DNA of 64,000 bases from CBDDFV01 sp965227335 (GCA_965227335.1 CBDDFV010000002.1:62001-126000), one strand, 5' to 3'. Shown: positions 34,396 to 43,374, counted from the stretch's first letter. Numbers and translations are program-made. Notes: generated by a model from the letters alone, not told the origin.

Positions 34396-34425
34396 TTGAC
34401 ATTCACCGCCGGCGCGGCATCCTAT
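34396..34425 (+). promoter_or_regulatory. Probable recA core promoter
   Basis: TTGACA (34396-34401) is a perfect -35. TCCTAT at 34420-34425 (18-base spacer) or ATCCTA one base earlier is the best -10 candidate. Just upstream, GAATTCTTCCCGAAT (34377-34391) is a GAAT-N7-GAAT direct repeat that may be a remaining LexA-type half-site pair. The IS ends 33 bases before the -35. Confidence 0.55.
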
Positions 34426-34462
34426 CGGACACCAAACATTGACCAATCGATGAGGCAAGCAT

Positions 34463-35638
34463 ATGGTTTCCACAATGAGCAACGGACGCGGCAAGACGAA
34501 GAAATCCGGCAAGCGCCCTGCGGGCGAAGTGAGCAAGGCGAACACCGTGATCGAGGGCAAGGGCGAGGCCGGACGGCGGCAGGCGCTCGATCGGGCGCTG
34601 GGGCAGATCGAGAAGTCGTTCGGCTCCGGCTCCATCATGCGGCTCGACGGCGACCAGATCAAAGCGATCCCCGGGATCTCGACGGGGGCGTTGAGTCTGG
34701 ATCTCGCCCTGGGCGGGCGCGGCGTGCCGCGCGGCCGGGTGGTGGAGATCTACGGTCCCGAGTCTTCGGGCAAGACGACCCTCGCTCTGACGGTCGCCTC
34801 GCACGCCCAGAAGAAGGGCGGCGTCGCGGCGTTCATCGATGCGGAGCACGCGCTGGATCCGACGTGGGCGAAGCGTCTCGGCGTGAACCTGGACGAGTTG
34901 CTCGTCTCGCAGCCTGACACTGGCGAACAGGCGCTGGAGATCTGCGAACTCCTGGTGCGTTCGAACGCGGTGGACGTGATCGTCGTCGACTCCGTCGCGG
35001 CGTTGATCCCGCGGGCGGAAATCGAAGGCGAGATGGGTGATTCGCACGTGGGTCTGCAGGCGCGTCTGATGAGTCAGGCGTTGCGCAAGCTCACCGGCGC
35101 GATTTCGAAGAGCGACTGTGTGGTGATCTTCATCAACCAGTTGCGTGAGAAGATCGGCGTGATGTTCGGCTCTCCCGAAACGACGCCGGGCGGCCGGGCC
35201 CTGAAGTTCTACAGCTCCGTCCGGATCGACATCCGCCGCACCGGATCGATCAAGGACGGGGATCAGGCGATCGGCAACCGGGTTCGGGCGCGGGTGGTCA
35301 AGAACAAGATCGCGCCGCCGTTCCGGGAGGCGGAGTTTGACATCATGTTCGACGAGGGGATTTCCACCTCGGGGGACCTGGTCGATCTCGCGGTGAAGGA
35401 CGAAGTCGTTCAGAAATCCGGCGCCTGGTTCAGTTACGGGGAGCTTCGCCTCGGTCAGGGACGGGAGAACGCCAAGCAGATGCTGCGTGAGAACCCGGAT
35501 CTGTTCGACGAGATCCGCCGGAAGGTGCTGGTCGCACAGGGGATCGCGGATCCCGCCGCCGCGCGGTCCGAGGACGCCGCTGACGACGGGGCGGACGCAG
35601 ACGCGACGTCCGCTGCGTCGAAGGCGGAAAAGTCCTGA
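34463..35638 (+). CDS. recA: Recombinase RecA
   Basis: This 391-residue recombinase forms filaments on single-stranded DNA, catalyses strand exchange and triggers LexA cleavage. It has Walker A GPESSGKTT (about 98-106), VAAFIDAEHALDP, Walker B VIVVDSVAAL and the DNA-binding loop region EIEGEMGDSHVGLQARLMSQ. INQLREKIGVMFGSPETTPG and GGRALKFYSSVRIDIRR are also family-typical. The N-terminal 40 residues are a Lys-rich extension and the C-terminal tail is acidic, as in many RecA proteins. ATG 34463 has GAGG nine bases upstream; ATG 34475 is an alternative. The IS1595 insertion 100 bases upstream leaves the core promoter but may have altered SOS control. Confidence 0.98.
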   Translation: MVSTMSNGRGKTKKSGKRPAGEVSKANTVIEGKGEAGRRQALDRALGQIEKSFGSGSIMRLDGDQIKAIPGISTGALSLDLALGGRGVPRGRVVEIYGPESSGKTTLALTVASHAQKKGGVAAFIDAEHALDPTWAKRLGVNLDELLVSQPDTGEQALEICELLVRSNAVDVIVVDSVAALIPRAEIEGEMGDSHVGLQARLMSQALRKLTGAISKSDCVVIFINQLREKIGVMFGSPETTPGGRALKFYSSVRIDIRRTGSIKDGDQAIGNRVRARVVKNKIAPPFREAEFDIMFDEGISTSGDLVDLAVKDEVVQKSGAWFSYGELRLGQGRENAKQMLRENPDLFDEIRRKVLVAQGIADPAAARSEDAADDGADADATSAASKAEKS

Positions 35639-36007
35639 GCACCGATCCCCCACTGCCGCCGCCGCGCGGGGATCGACGGGCCGGACGCCGGCGCGAACGC
35701 GCCGGTGGTCCGCCGCGCCCCGGCGGCGGAGGCGGCCCGAGCGGGGCCCGGAGCGTTGGTGACGGGAGCGGTCGGTCGCGCCGGCGGAGGCGTGCCTGAC
35801 GTCGTACGTCAGCGGTGTGATGACGGCGCCATCGCCCGCCCCGCGGTCACGCGTGGCGGAGGCGGGAACGTTGCCGTCGTGTCTGAACGGGGGCGTGGCG
35901 CGGGTTCAGTCGGGCCGGAGAAGCTGACGAATCGATCCCTCGCCCCCGGGACGCGGCCAGTTGCTTTGGGACGGGACCGGGCTATAGTGTCCGATCCCCG
36001 ACACGCT
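35639..36007. other. Intergenic region between recA and tRNA-Leu
   Basis: These 369 very GC-rich bases (for example CGCGCCCCGGCGGCGGAGGC) hold no credible gene. The last 50 bases contain the tRNA promoter listed separately. The rest is unassigned. Confidence 0.5.
35961..35988 (+). promoter_or_regulatory. Promoter of tRNA-Leu
   Basis: TTGCTT (35961-35966), a 16-base spacer, then TATAGT (35983-35988), 19 bases before the tRNA 5' end. Confidence 0.6.
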
Positions 36008-36091
36008 GCGGCTGTGGCGGAATTGGCAGACGCGCATGGTTCAGGTCCATGTGCCCGCAAGGGCGTGGAGGTTCGACTCCTCTCAGCCGCA
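36008..36091 (+). tRNA. tRNA-Leu (anticodon CAG)
   Basis: The acceptor stem GCGGCTG pairs with CAGCCGC. The anticodon arm is CATGG-TTCAGGT-CCATG with anticodon CAG, reading CTG. A long variable arm (TGCCCGCAAGGGCGT region) identifies a class II tRNA, and the T arm is GGAGG-TTCGACT-CCTCT. The discriminator A is at 36091 and CCA is not encoded. Confidence 0.95.
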
Positions 36092-36282
36092 TTGCACGAC
36101 GACGCCGCTCGATCTTCGGATCGGGCGGCGGTTTGTTTTGCGGGCCAGGTGTCCCGGGACCGTGCGTCTGACCGTCGGTCGCCCGGCAGAACGAAGCCGC
36201 GATCGGCGGCGCCAGTGATGACACGCACCCGTCCCGCGCCTGCTGACTCGTCGGCCGGGACGCACGAACGAGCGCCGATCGT

Positions 36283-36984
36283 TCAGGGCGTCGGGTTGCG
36301 CACATTCCGCGAACGCACGATCTCGATCTCGGGCCAGTCGTCGTCCGACAGATCCGGCACCGGGGGCAGTTCGGCGATCGCCGCCTCGTTGTTGAGGTGA
36401 TGCAGGATCCAGTCGAGCGAGCCCGAACGATAGAGTTCTTCGAACATCTCGACCGCCTCCGGACAGTACCACTCGCCCGCCTTGCGTCGAAGCTCCCGGA
36501 TCGCCCGGTCCGCCGCCACCGATCCCACGTCGGTCCGGTACGGACGCAGCGACGTCATGGCGTCGAAGGTGTCGATCACCGCAAAGTGCCGTGCGACGTC
36601 CGGAATCTCATCGCCGACCAGGCCGTCCGGGTACCCGGATCCGTCCAGCCGCTCGTGATGCGACCGCACCAGCGCGAGCACCAGCGGGTCCTCCACGCCC
36701 ATCGACACCAGACGGTCGTAGCCCATGACCGTGTGTGACTGGATGATCTCGTACTCCGCGTCGGTCAGTCCGTCCGGCTTGCCCAGGATCCGATCCGGAA
36801 CATCGATCTTCCCGATGTCGTGCAGCGTGGCCGCGGTCATGATGCGGCGACACGTATCCGGCTCGATGCCGAACGCCTCCGCCACCGCCTGCGCATACAT
36901 CGTCACCCGCCATGTGTGCGCAGCGGTCGACTGATCCTTTCGCTCCACCTCCCGGAGTAGTTGTGTGATCAGCGCCAGATCCAT
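36283..36984 (-). CDS. HD-GYP domain phosphodiesterase
   Basis: This 233-residue protein consists almost entirely of an HD-GYP domain, which usually hydrolyses cyclic di-GMP. The metal site motifs are LHDIGKIDVPDRILGKPDGL (about residues 54-73) and SHHERLDGSGYPDGLVGDEI (about 109-128), with complete HD and GYP triads. There is no receiver, PAS or TM segment, so it is a cytosolic stand-alone enzyme that may work with a partner sensor. The C-terminal 25 residues are acidic and Pro-rich. It is followed at its 3' side by the tRNA-Leu region and is probably a single-gene transcript. Confidence 0.93.
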   Translation of the reverse strand: MDLALITQLLREVERKDQSTAAHTWRVTMYAQAVAEAFGIEPDTCRRIMTAATLHDIGKIDVPDRILGKPDGLTDAEYEIIQSHTVMGYDRLVSMGVEDPLVLALVRSHHERLDGSGYPDGLVGDEIPDVARHFAVIDTFDAMTSLRPYRTDVGSVAADRAIRELRRKAGEWYCPEAVEMFEELYRSGSLDWILHHLNNEAAIAELPPVPDLSDDDWPEIEIVRSRNVRNPTP

Positions 36985-37132
36985 CGTTCAAGCCATACTT
37001 CCACCGAGGGTTCGTACGCGACGCCGACCAGGTTCCCCGGGATCGGGCGTCGACATGGGCGGGCGACGACCCGCCTGTCATCCTATGCGGACGCCGCGAG
37101 CCAGGGCGTCACGGACGCCGCCCCGCCGTCCG

Positions 37133-37876
37133 TCATCGCGGCGGCGACAAGAGGGCCTCGCGGATCGGCTGAAGGATGCGCGGCGCCACGCGCCCATCGA
37201 CCAGCTCCTGCGCCTGCCGCGCCAGCTCCTCGTACCGCCGGGTGAGATCCCGGACGTCGCTCACCGCCCCGTAGCGACGCACGGTTGTGAAGATGCTGAT
37301 CGGTTCATCGTCGTACACGCCGGCGGCGACCTCGGCCGCCCGCATTCGCGTCTTGATCTCGACGTACGCCTGCGTGTCACACGAATCGTCCAGCGCGAAG
37401 CCGATGACCGGCTGGGCCGCGAGCATCGCTTCGCCCTCGACGACATCCCGCAGCGGAGCGTCCGCGTACAGGGCGTTGAAGACGGCGGCGTCGCGATTCG
37501 TCCTCGCCTCGAGGTCGAACCCGAACGTCACTTCGAGGTAGTCGACATCGAGTGCGGTCAGACTCAGGTAATACGGCGCCGTTTCCAGCGCCGTCAGATG
37601 CACCTCGTGGGCGTCGCTGATCTCATCCGGATTGACGACGCCGGCCCGCATGGATTCGTTCTGCACCGAGATCCACTGGTACGCGGCGTCGAGCTCGGGC
37701 GCCTCCAGCGTGATCTCCTCGTCGAACCGACGGAGCCGGGTCATACGCGGATACGACCGTCGGATTCGTTCGAAGAATCCGAGGATGGTCTCGCGATCCT
37801 CGGTCATCTCGAGCTTGAGACCGAGCTTGTGGTTGATGTAGAAATCAGTGCACAGAGCGCCGTAGCTGGTCGGCAT
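37133..37876 (-). CDS. Conserved hypothetical protein
   Basis: This 247-residue protein belongs to no family that I can name, although its start (PTSYGALCTDFYINHKLGLK) has the look of a conserved planctomycete protein. It is soluble with mixed alpha/beta character and no signal peptide. Tyr- and Asp-rich segments include LTALDVDYLEVTFGFDLEAR and DDSCDTQAYVEIKTRMRAAE. GAGGAG eight bases before ATG 37876 gives a firm start. It stands alone between the HD-GYP gene and a HAD phosphatase gene, both in the same direction. No function is proposed. Confidence 0.75.
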   Translation of the reverse strand: MPTSYGALCTDFYINHKLGLKLEMTEDRETILGFFERIRRSYPRMTRLRRFDEEITLEAPELDAAYQWISVQNESMRAGVVNPDEISDAHEVHLTALETAPYYLSLTALDVDYLEVTFGFDLEARTNRDAAVFNALYADAPLRDVVEGEAMLAAQPVIGFALDDSCDTQAYVEIKTRMRAAEVAAGVYDDEPISIFTTVRRYGAVSDVRDLTRRYEELARQAQELVDGRVAPRILQPIREALLSPPR

Positions 37877-38050
37877 GACGGATCTCCTCGGGGACGACTC
37901 GTCACTCTAGCACGCGCGGCCGGCGACGACGCCGCTGCTCCCGCAAATCGCACGGAAGTTCCCGATTCCCCCGGCCGGCGGCGTCCGAGAACCTGAACCC
38001 GGGCCCGAGAACCCGGCGGCCGCGACTTCGGCGCGGGGCGCACGCCCCCG

Positions 38051-38734
38051 TCATCGCGTCGCCAGTGCTCCCATCCACGCGGCGAGATCGTCGGTCGCGG
38101 CGAGCGAGTCGACCACGCGATCGGCCTCGGACAACTCCGCCGCCGCGTATTTTCCGGTGGTCACCGCCAGGCAGCGGCACCCGTGCGCCTTGGCGCAGTC
38201 CACATCGTGGGGCGTGTCGCCGATGATCAGCACTTCATCGAACCGCTTGCGCACCCCGGTCAGGGCATGATGCCGGTCCACCGCGACGGGGGGCAGGTCG
38301 CGACGATGGGCGCCGTCGACGCCCCACGCGCCGACCGGGAACCACGTCGGATCGAATCCCGCGGCGGCGATCTTGAGCCGTCCGGTCTCCGGCAGGTTGC
38401 CCGTGAGCAGTCCCAGCGCCGCCTCCTGTGCGCGCAACGTTTCGACGAGTTCAAGCGCGCCGGGCAGACGCTCGACGTTGCCCGCGTTGAGCGTCGCCCC
38501 GAGATGATGGGCATAGCGTTCCGCGAAACGTCCGAACCGCGCCGCATCGGGATCGAGGCCGTTGGCCCGCAGCACGTCGTCGACGATGAGCGGATCCAGC
38601 CGGCCCGCCGTATCCACGCCCTCGGCGGATAGCGTCTCGTGGTCGTACGCCTCGCGCAATGCCGTGGTCAGGGCGTAGATCCCGGCTCCGCGGGTCAGCA
38701 GCAGCGTCCCGTCGATGTCAAACAGAATGAGCAC
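38051..38734 (-). CDS. HAD-superfamily hydrolase (phosphoglycolate-phosphatase-like)
   Basis: This 227-residue phosphatase has motif I DIDGTLL at the N-terminus (nucleophile D6, general acid D8) and motif II LTGN near 110. Motif IV is IIGDTPHDVDCAKAHGC near 168-184. The cap lies between residues 15 and 90 (type C1). The motif III lysine is less certain: GRLKIAAAG places a Lys near 119, whereas the usual position lies later. The overall pattern resembles phosphoglycolate phosphatase or beta-phosphoglucomutase. The substrate is not known. It is followed 25 bases downstream of the hydrolase/NTF2 gene in the same direction, so the two may share a transcript. Confidence 0.88.
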   Translation of the reverse strand: MLILFDIDGTLLLTRGAGIYALTTALREAYDHETLSAEGVDTAGRLDPLIVDDVLRANGLDPDAARFGRFAERYAHHLGATLNAGNVERLPGALELVETLRAQEAALGLLTGNLPETGRLKIAAAGFDPTWFPVGAWGVDGAHRRDLPPVAVDRHHALTGVRKRFDEVLIIGDTPHDVDCAKAHGCRCLAVTTGKYAAAELSEADRVVDSLAATDDLAAWMGALATR

Positions 38735-38758
38735 GCCAGTCCTTTTCGAAACAGAGAT

Positions 38759-39988
38759 TCAGCCGTCGCCCGGCGCCGCCTCGTGCTCACGGATCATCTC
38801 CACAAAGAGCAGCATGAGATCATTCGGCACGGGGACGGACAGGTTGTACTGGGCGATCCGCCAGCCGTCGTCGGTGCGGACGAGCGTCCCGGAGCCGCGA
38901 CAGGCGCCGAGCTTGTCGTTGGCGAGCGTCTCCTCGAACCATGCCGCGCGCCCGTCGGGACTGATCCCGACGCTTCGCCGCACCGGCGTATAGGTCCAGG
39001 CCGTATCGCGCTGAAAGTACGGCATGGCGTAGCGTCTGAACTCATCGAGCGTCCAGCGCTCCGCCGGATCGGTGCCGAGGAAGACGGCGTCGGGAAGGAA
39101 GAGATTGAAGTAGACGTCCTCGTCCGCTTCCGACGCCGCGCGATGGAGGCGATCGACCGTCGCGTTGACCGCGGCCCGCGCAATGTCGACATCGGACGCC
39201 CCCAGCGGCGTGTCGACATCGGCGTCGGAGGCGGAGGCGACGCTCGCGGGCGGCGGCGTGCGCGTCATCATCACCTCGTGCGCATCGACCAGCGCCTCGA
39301 AGAGCATGGGACCCGACACGCTGGGCGGCGTGTGCCCCTCGTTCTCGAACGTCAGCAACGAGACGTCGCCTCCGAGCGCATCGAGGGCGTCGCGGAGAGC
39401 GACCATCTCCTCGACCCAGGGCGCATCCATGGCGCCGCCGTACATCCGCACGGGAATGTCGACGAGTCGATCGAGGTGATCCCGATCCTCGACTTCCGGC
39501 GGATACCCCGGAGCCGCGATGACCGACGCAATGCGATCCGGGTGGTCGAGCGCGGCCCGGAACGCCGAACGACCGCCGTTGCTCGGTCCGGCGGCGTGGA
39601 CGCGTCCGCCCTGCACATTGAAGCTGGCGTCGATGTAGTCCAGCAGCGGACCGATCGCCTCGCTCCCGCTGCGATAGAACATCCGGCCCCGCGCCGCGAT
39701 CGGCGCGACGACCACCCAGCCGCGACGTTGCGCCTCCGACGCCCAGTACCGGTCCAGGCCCGCCTTCGCCATCCGCTGGGTCTGACGACCGGGGGGGAAC
39801 GCCAGCACGACCGGGGTCGCGGCGGCGGGATCAAAGCCGTCGGGCGTCACGATGAATGCGCGAAGATCCCCGCCGTCCGGCAGTTCGATCGTCACGAGTT
39901 CACGATCCGCTCGCGCGAACGACGAAAGCGACGCCGCCAGAAGCACGACGAGGACCAGACGCGTTGAATGGATCGGTGACATCAGCAT
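38759..39988 (-). CDS. Secreted alpha/beta hydrolase fused to an NTF2/SnoaL-like domain
   Basis: The product is 409 residues. A signal peptide (LVLVVLLAASLSSFARA) precedes an alpha/beta hydrolase domain (about 30-255). It has the nucleophile elbow GPSNGGRSAFRAALDHP, where the usual GxSxGG is met by G-P-S-N-G-G, and a likely acidic residue and His near NEGHTPPSV. A linker leads to an NTF2/SnoaL-like domain (about 285-400: VDRLHRAASEADEDVYFNLF, WTLDEFRRYAMPYFQRDTAW, GTLVRTDDGWRIAQYNLSVP), as seen in planctomycete YybH-like proteins. GGAGGT eight bases before ATG 39988 supports the start. An esterase or lipase role is plausible but unproven. Confidence 0.82.
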   Translation of the reverse strand: MLMSPIHSTRLVLVVLLAASLSSFARADRELVTIELPDGGDLRAFIVTPDGFDPAAATPVVLAFPPGRQTQRMAKAGLDRYWASEAQRRGWVVVAPIAARGRMFYRSGSEAIGPLLDYIDASFNVQGGRVHAAGPSNGGRSAFRAALDHPDRIASVIAAPGYPPEVEDRDHLDRLVDIPVRMYGGAMDAPWVEEMVALRDALDALGGDVSLLTFENEGHTPPSVSGPMLFEALVDAHEVMMTRTPPPASVASASDADVDTPLGASDVDIARAAVNATVDRLHRAASEADEDVYFNLFLPDAVFLGTDPAERWTLDEFRRYAMPYFQRDTAWTYTPVRRSVGISPDGRAAWFEETLANDKLGACRGSGTLVRTDDGWRIAQYNLSVPVPNDLMLLFVEMIREHEAAPGDG

Positions 39989-40167
39989 GGCGCACGACCT
40001 CCATGAGCGACGCACCCGCGCGGCGCTCGCTCGTCAGAGCATAGCCGCGCCGGCGCGGCCATGACCGTCCGTCGCCATCTCCCGGACTGGGACGTTTCGT
40101 GGATTCCCGTTCGGACCGCCGGACCCGTGCGGTATCCTGAGGACTCGAACCCCCACGGAGAATCATC

Positions 40168-41394
40168 ATGTCACGCCTTCTTTCCCGACTCTCGCGATGC
40201 TCCGGCGCCGCCGCAGGTTTCATCGCCGCCGCGACGTTCGCGGGTCCGGCGTACGACATTGTCGACCTCGGCGTCGTCGATCCCGGCGATTTCGGATCGC
40301 AGGCGTTCGGGGTGTCGCCGACGGGCGTGGCGGTCGGCCGCAGTCTGGGCGTCTCGAACCAGGCGTTCCGGTGGTCGGCGGATGACGGGTTGACCCCGCT
40401 CCCGAATCTCGGCGGTTTCCCGTACGGCGTCGCCAACGCCGCGAACAGCGCCGGGGCGATCGTCGGGACGGCGGCGGTCACCTTTTTCGGTACGGATCCG
40501 CGTCCCGTGATCTGGGAGGACGGCGTGGTCAGCGTGCTGCCGCTGCCGGTCGGTCAGACGCTCGGACGCGCGAACGACATCAACGAGGCGGGGGTCGCGG
40601 TCGGGTCGGTCAACGGGGGATCGCTTGAGATCGCGGCGGTGTACTTCGACGCGAGCGCGATGACGATCACCACCGCCGCGCCGGACGGCAGCACCATGCG
40701 CACGGCCTACGGCGTCAACGCGGCCGACGTCATCTGCGGGAACGGGACGGATCCGAATAACGCCGCGCGAAACGTGGGTCTGGTGTACGACCTCGACGCG
40801 GACGTGATGTCGGAAGTCGGCGCGTTGCCGGGTCGGAACGGCGCGCTTGCGTTCGACATCAGCGACGCGGGCCACGTGGTTGGTTCGTCGATGCTCAACC
40901 AGGGATCGGGGCTGCCGTTCATCTGGACCGAGGCCGCGGGCATGCAGGCGATTCCGCTGCCGACGGGAACCAGTCAGGGGTCCGCCCGCGCCGTGAACAG
41001 CGCCGGACACGCGGTCGGCGTCGCCTCCGGCGCGTTCGCTGTCCCCTTCTACTTCGACGGCGCGACGACGGTGCGGATTCAGGATCTGCTGCCGCCGGAC
41101 ACGGACTGGGACGTCTCGATGAACACCTCGTCATCCGCGCTCGGGATCAGCGACGCCGGCGTGATCGTCGGCACGGGCGTCCGGGGCGGTCTGACCCGCG
41201 CGTACGCGATGTTCCCGGTCGCGTCGGACTGCCCGGGCGATCTCGATGACGACGGCGCGGTCGGGGCGTCGGACCTCGCGACGCTGCTGTCGAGCTGGGG
41301 ACGATGCGCCGGCTGCCCCGCCGATCTCGACGGCGACGGACAGGTCGGGCCGCCGGATCTCGCCGCCCTGCTGAGCACGTGGGGCGACTGCTGA
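40168..41394 (+). CDS. Secreted HAF-repeat protein with C-terminal dockerin
   Basis: This 408-residue protein has a signal sequence (MSRLLSRLSRCSGAAAGFIA) followed by YDIVDLGVVDPGDFGSQAFG and then repeated INEAGVAVGSVNGG-type units. Units include VSPTGVAVGRSLGVSNQAFR, NSAGAIVGT, ISDAGHVVGSSML, NSAGHAVGVASG and ISDAGVIVGTGVR. This is the HAF (His-Ala-Phe-like) extracellular repeat pattern, and the repeats probably form a beta-propeller. The C-terminal dockerin reads DLDDDGAVGASDLATLLSSW, then DLDGDGQVGPPDLAALLSTW. ATG 40168 has GGAG about eight bases upstream. A perfect 13-bp hairpin follows. Substrate or ligand unknown. Confidence 0.88.
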   Translation: MSRLLSRLSRCSGAAAGFIAAATFAGPAYDIVDLGVVDPGDFGSQAFGVSPTGVAVGRSLGVSNQAFRWSADDGLTPLPNLGGFPYGVANAANSAGAIVGTAAVTFFGTDPRPVIWEDGVVSVLPLPVGQTLGRANDINEAGVAVGSVNGGSLEIAAVYFDASAMTITTAAPDGSTMRTAYGVNAADVICGNGTDPNNAARNVGLVYDLDADVMSEVGALPGRNGALAFDISDAGHVVGSSMLNQGSGLPFIWTEAAGMQAIPLPTGTSQGSARAVNSAGHAVGVASGAFAVPFYFDGATTVRIQDLLPPDTDWDVSMNTSSSALGISDAGVIVGTGVRGGLTRAYAMFPVASDCPGDLDDDGAVGASDLATLLSSWGRCAGCPADLDGDGQVGPPDLAALLSTWGDC

Positions 41395-41419
41395 TCCGTT
41401 GATCAGACGTCAGAACGAA

Positions 41420-41449
41420 CAACGCCGCTGACCGAAGTCAGCGGCGTTG
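41420..41449. terminator. Perfect 13-bp hairpin between convergent genes
   Basis: CAACGCCGCTGAC (41420-41432), tetraloop CGAA, GTCAGCGGCGTTG (41437-41449). It separates the HAF-dockerin gene from leftward sucC. There is no long T run; it probably terminates or stabilises both transcripts. Confidence 0.65.
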
Positions 41450-41472
41450 TCGATGGACGGTCGCGTATCCGA

Positions 41473-42669
41473 TCAGCCCACCGCGCTGGTGATCGTCTTC
41501 GCCGCGTCGGCGAGGTCGGTGGCGGTCTGCATGTTGGGGATTTCGCTCTTGGCTTCCTCGAGGATCTGCCGCGCCTGGGCGACGTTGGTGCCTTCGAGAC
41601 GGACGACGAGCGGCACTTCGAAGCCGACTTCCTTCGCGGCCCCGACGATGCCGCGGGCGATGCGGTCGCACTGCATGATGCCGCCGAAGATATTGACGAG
41701 CACGCCCTTCACCGCGTCATCGGACAGAATGATCCGGAACGCTTCCGCCACGGCCTCTTCGGTCGCGGAGCCGCCGACGTCGAGGAAGTTCGCCGGCTCC
41801 CCGCCGTGGAGCTTGATGATGTCCATCGTCGACATCGCGAGCCCGGCCCCGTTGACGAGGCAGCCGATGTCGCCGTCGAGCGCGACGTAGCTGAGGCCGA
41901 ACTTGTTGGCGCGGAGTTCGGCGGGGTTCTCTTCGGAGGGGTCGAAGAGGTTCGCGATGTTCTTGTGACGGAAGAGCGCGTTGTCGTCGAAGTTGAATTT
42001 CGCGTCGATCGCCATGACCTGACCATCCGGATGATCCGAGGTCGGAGGCGTGACGATGAGGGGGTTGATCTCGGCGAGCGAGGCGTCGGTGTCGGTGAAC
42101 AGCGTCGCGAGGTTCATCATGATCTTCGCGGCCTGTCCGACCTGCTTGCCGGTGAAGCCGAGATCGAACGCGACCCGCCTCGCTTCGTGGGCCTGGAGGC
42201 CGATGAGCGGATGGACGGGGATCTTCTTGATGGCGTCGGGGTTGGACTCCGCGACGGCTTCGATCTCGACGCCGCCCTCGGCGGACGCGATGAGCGTGTT
42301 CGTGTTCTTCCCGCGATCGACGGTCATCGCGAGGTAGTACTCCTTCGCGATGTCGACGCCGGCGGCGACGAGGAGTCGCTTGACCTCCAGACCCTCGGCC
42401 CCGGTCTGCGGCGACACCATGCGGTTGGAGAGCATGAACTTCGCGGCGTCACGGACCTCTTCGACGGTTTCGACGACCTTCACGAAGCCCGCCTTGCCGC
42501 GCCCGCCGGCGTGGACCTGGGCCTTGACGACGCAGATCGAGCTGCCGGCGTCGAAGATGTCCTTCGCCGCGCGTTCGGCGTCCTCGACGGTCTGGACCAT
42601 GGCGCCGTCCGGGACGGCGATGCCCGCGGCGTCGAGGAGTTCACGGGCCTGATATTCGTGGATCTTCAT
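41473..42669 (-). CDS. sucC: Succinyl-CoA ligase, beta subunit
   Basis: This 398-residue subunit of the TCA-cycle enzyme interconverts succinyl-CoA and succinate with NDP phosphorylation. It begins MKIHEYQARELLDAAGIAVP, the standard SucC N-terminus, followed by an ATP-grasp domain with KAQVHAGGRGKAGFVKV, and ends in a flavodoxin-like domain with GGIMQCDRIARGIVGAAKEV. DIGCLVNGAGLAMSTMDIIK and GGEPANFLDVGGSATEEAVA are diagnostic. Unlike most bacteria there is no sucD next to it: the downstream neighbour is a convergent dockerin gene and the upstream neighbour is unrelated. The alpha subunit must be encoded elsewhere. A weak GGAG lies upstream of ATG 42669. Confidence 0.97.
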   Translation of the reverse strand: MKIHEYQARELLDAAGIAVPDGAMVQTVEDAERAAKDIFDAGSSICVVKAQVHAGGRGKAGFVKVVETVEEVRDAAKFMLSNRMVSPQTGAEGLEVKRLLVAAGVDIAKEYYLAMTVDRGKNTNTLIASAEGGVEIEAVAESNPDAIKKIPVHPLIGLQAHEARRVAFDLGFTGKQVGQAAKIMMNLATLFTDTDASLAEINPLIVTPPTSDHPDGQVMAIDAKFNFDDNALFRHKNIANLFDPSEENPAELRANKFGLSYVALDGDIGCLVNGAGLAMSTMDIIKLHGGEPANFLDVGGSATEEAVAEAFRIILSDDAVKGVLVNIFGGIMQCDRIARGIVGAAKEVGFEVPLVVRLEGTNVAQARQILEEAKSEIPNMQTATDLADAAKTITSAVG

Positions 42670-42724
42670 CGGGGAAGGGGCTCCGGGAGAGGGTCTTCAG
42701 GGAGCCGGATGATAGGGGATTGCG

Positions 42725-42749
42725 GTAGGGTCCGCACCCCGTGCGGACC
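42725..42749 (+). repeat. REP-like element, family A
   Basis: It begins GTAGGGTCCGCACCCCGTGC and has a 9-bp stem GGTCCGCAC/GTGCGGACC. It is identical to the reverse complement of 51909-51933. Confidence 0.8.
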
Positions 42750-42861
42750 GGGTCGACGGCCGCCGGGACCACCACACCCGCCGCTCTCGGAAGGATCACG
42801 CAGGACGATTCCGGCGCGTCCCGCCGCGCCCCCGCCTGTCGCCTCGGCCTGTCGCCTCGCC

Positions 42862-43311
42862 TCAACTGATCCAGCACAGTCGCGACGACGCCTCCCGCAA
42901 CCCGCCTTCCTTCCTGACGAGCGTGATGGCCACCGAACTCGCGGCACGTGGTCCGTTCGCCTCGATCCAGACGACCGTCCGGCGGTCCGCGGTCACGGCG
43001 ACCTTGCTGAGGACGGTCTCGTACCACATGCCACGCACGCGTTCGAGGCTCGTCTCGGGAAACGCATCGTCGAGCGCGAGCCGCCGGAGTCCATCGGCGT
43101 CGATCATCCAGCGGGCGCGAAGATCGCCGGTCACCGTCCCGTCGCGGGCGTCGGCGTCGGCGTACAACTCGACGACCATGGCGTCGTGCGGATTCCGCCG
43201 CGAGAACGGCCAGAGGCAGCCGGGCGATTCAGCGCGGCGCCAGGATTCCGTGAGGCGTGCTTCAATGAAAGCGTGGATCTCGTCCGCGATGACGGGGGCA
43301 TCGTTCGTCAT
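42862..43311 (-). CDS. Hypothetical protein
   Basis: This 149-residue soluble protein of unrecognised family begins MTNDAPVIADEIHAFIEARL and contains HDAMVVELYADADARDGTVT. MWYETVLSKVAVTADRRTVV is followed by WIEANGPRAASSVAITLVRK, an alternating strand pattern in the second half. No signal peptide or TM helix is visible. AGGA six bases before ATG 43311 supports the start. It stands between sucC and a PH-domain protein, all leftward, but gaps over 150 bases with REP-like sequences on both sides suggest separate transcripts. Composition is like the neighbours. Confidence 0.65.
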   Translation of the reverse strand: MTNDAPVIADEIHAFIEARLTESWRRAESPGCLWPFSRRNPHDAMVVELYADADARDGTVTGDLRARWMIDADGLRRLALDDAFPETSLERVRGMWYETVLSKVAVTADRRTVVWIEANGPRAASSVAITLVRKEGGLREASSRLCWIS

Positions 43312-43350
43312 GCTGGTCCTGCGGGGCTCATTCGGACGCGCGCGGGGGAC

Positions 43351-43374
43351 GGTCCGCCCGGGGTGCGGACCCGA
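43351..43374 (-). repeat. Degenerate REP-like element, family A
   Basis: On the minus strand it reads GTCGGGTCCGCACCCCGGGC and so on. The GTAG head has become GTCG and the stem has one mismatch against the 42725 copy. Confidence 0.5.
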
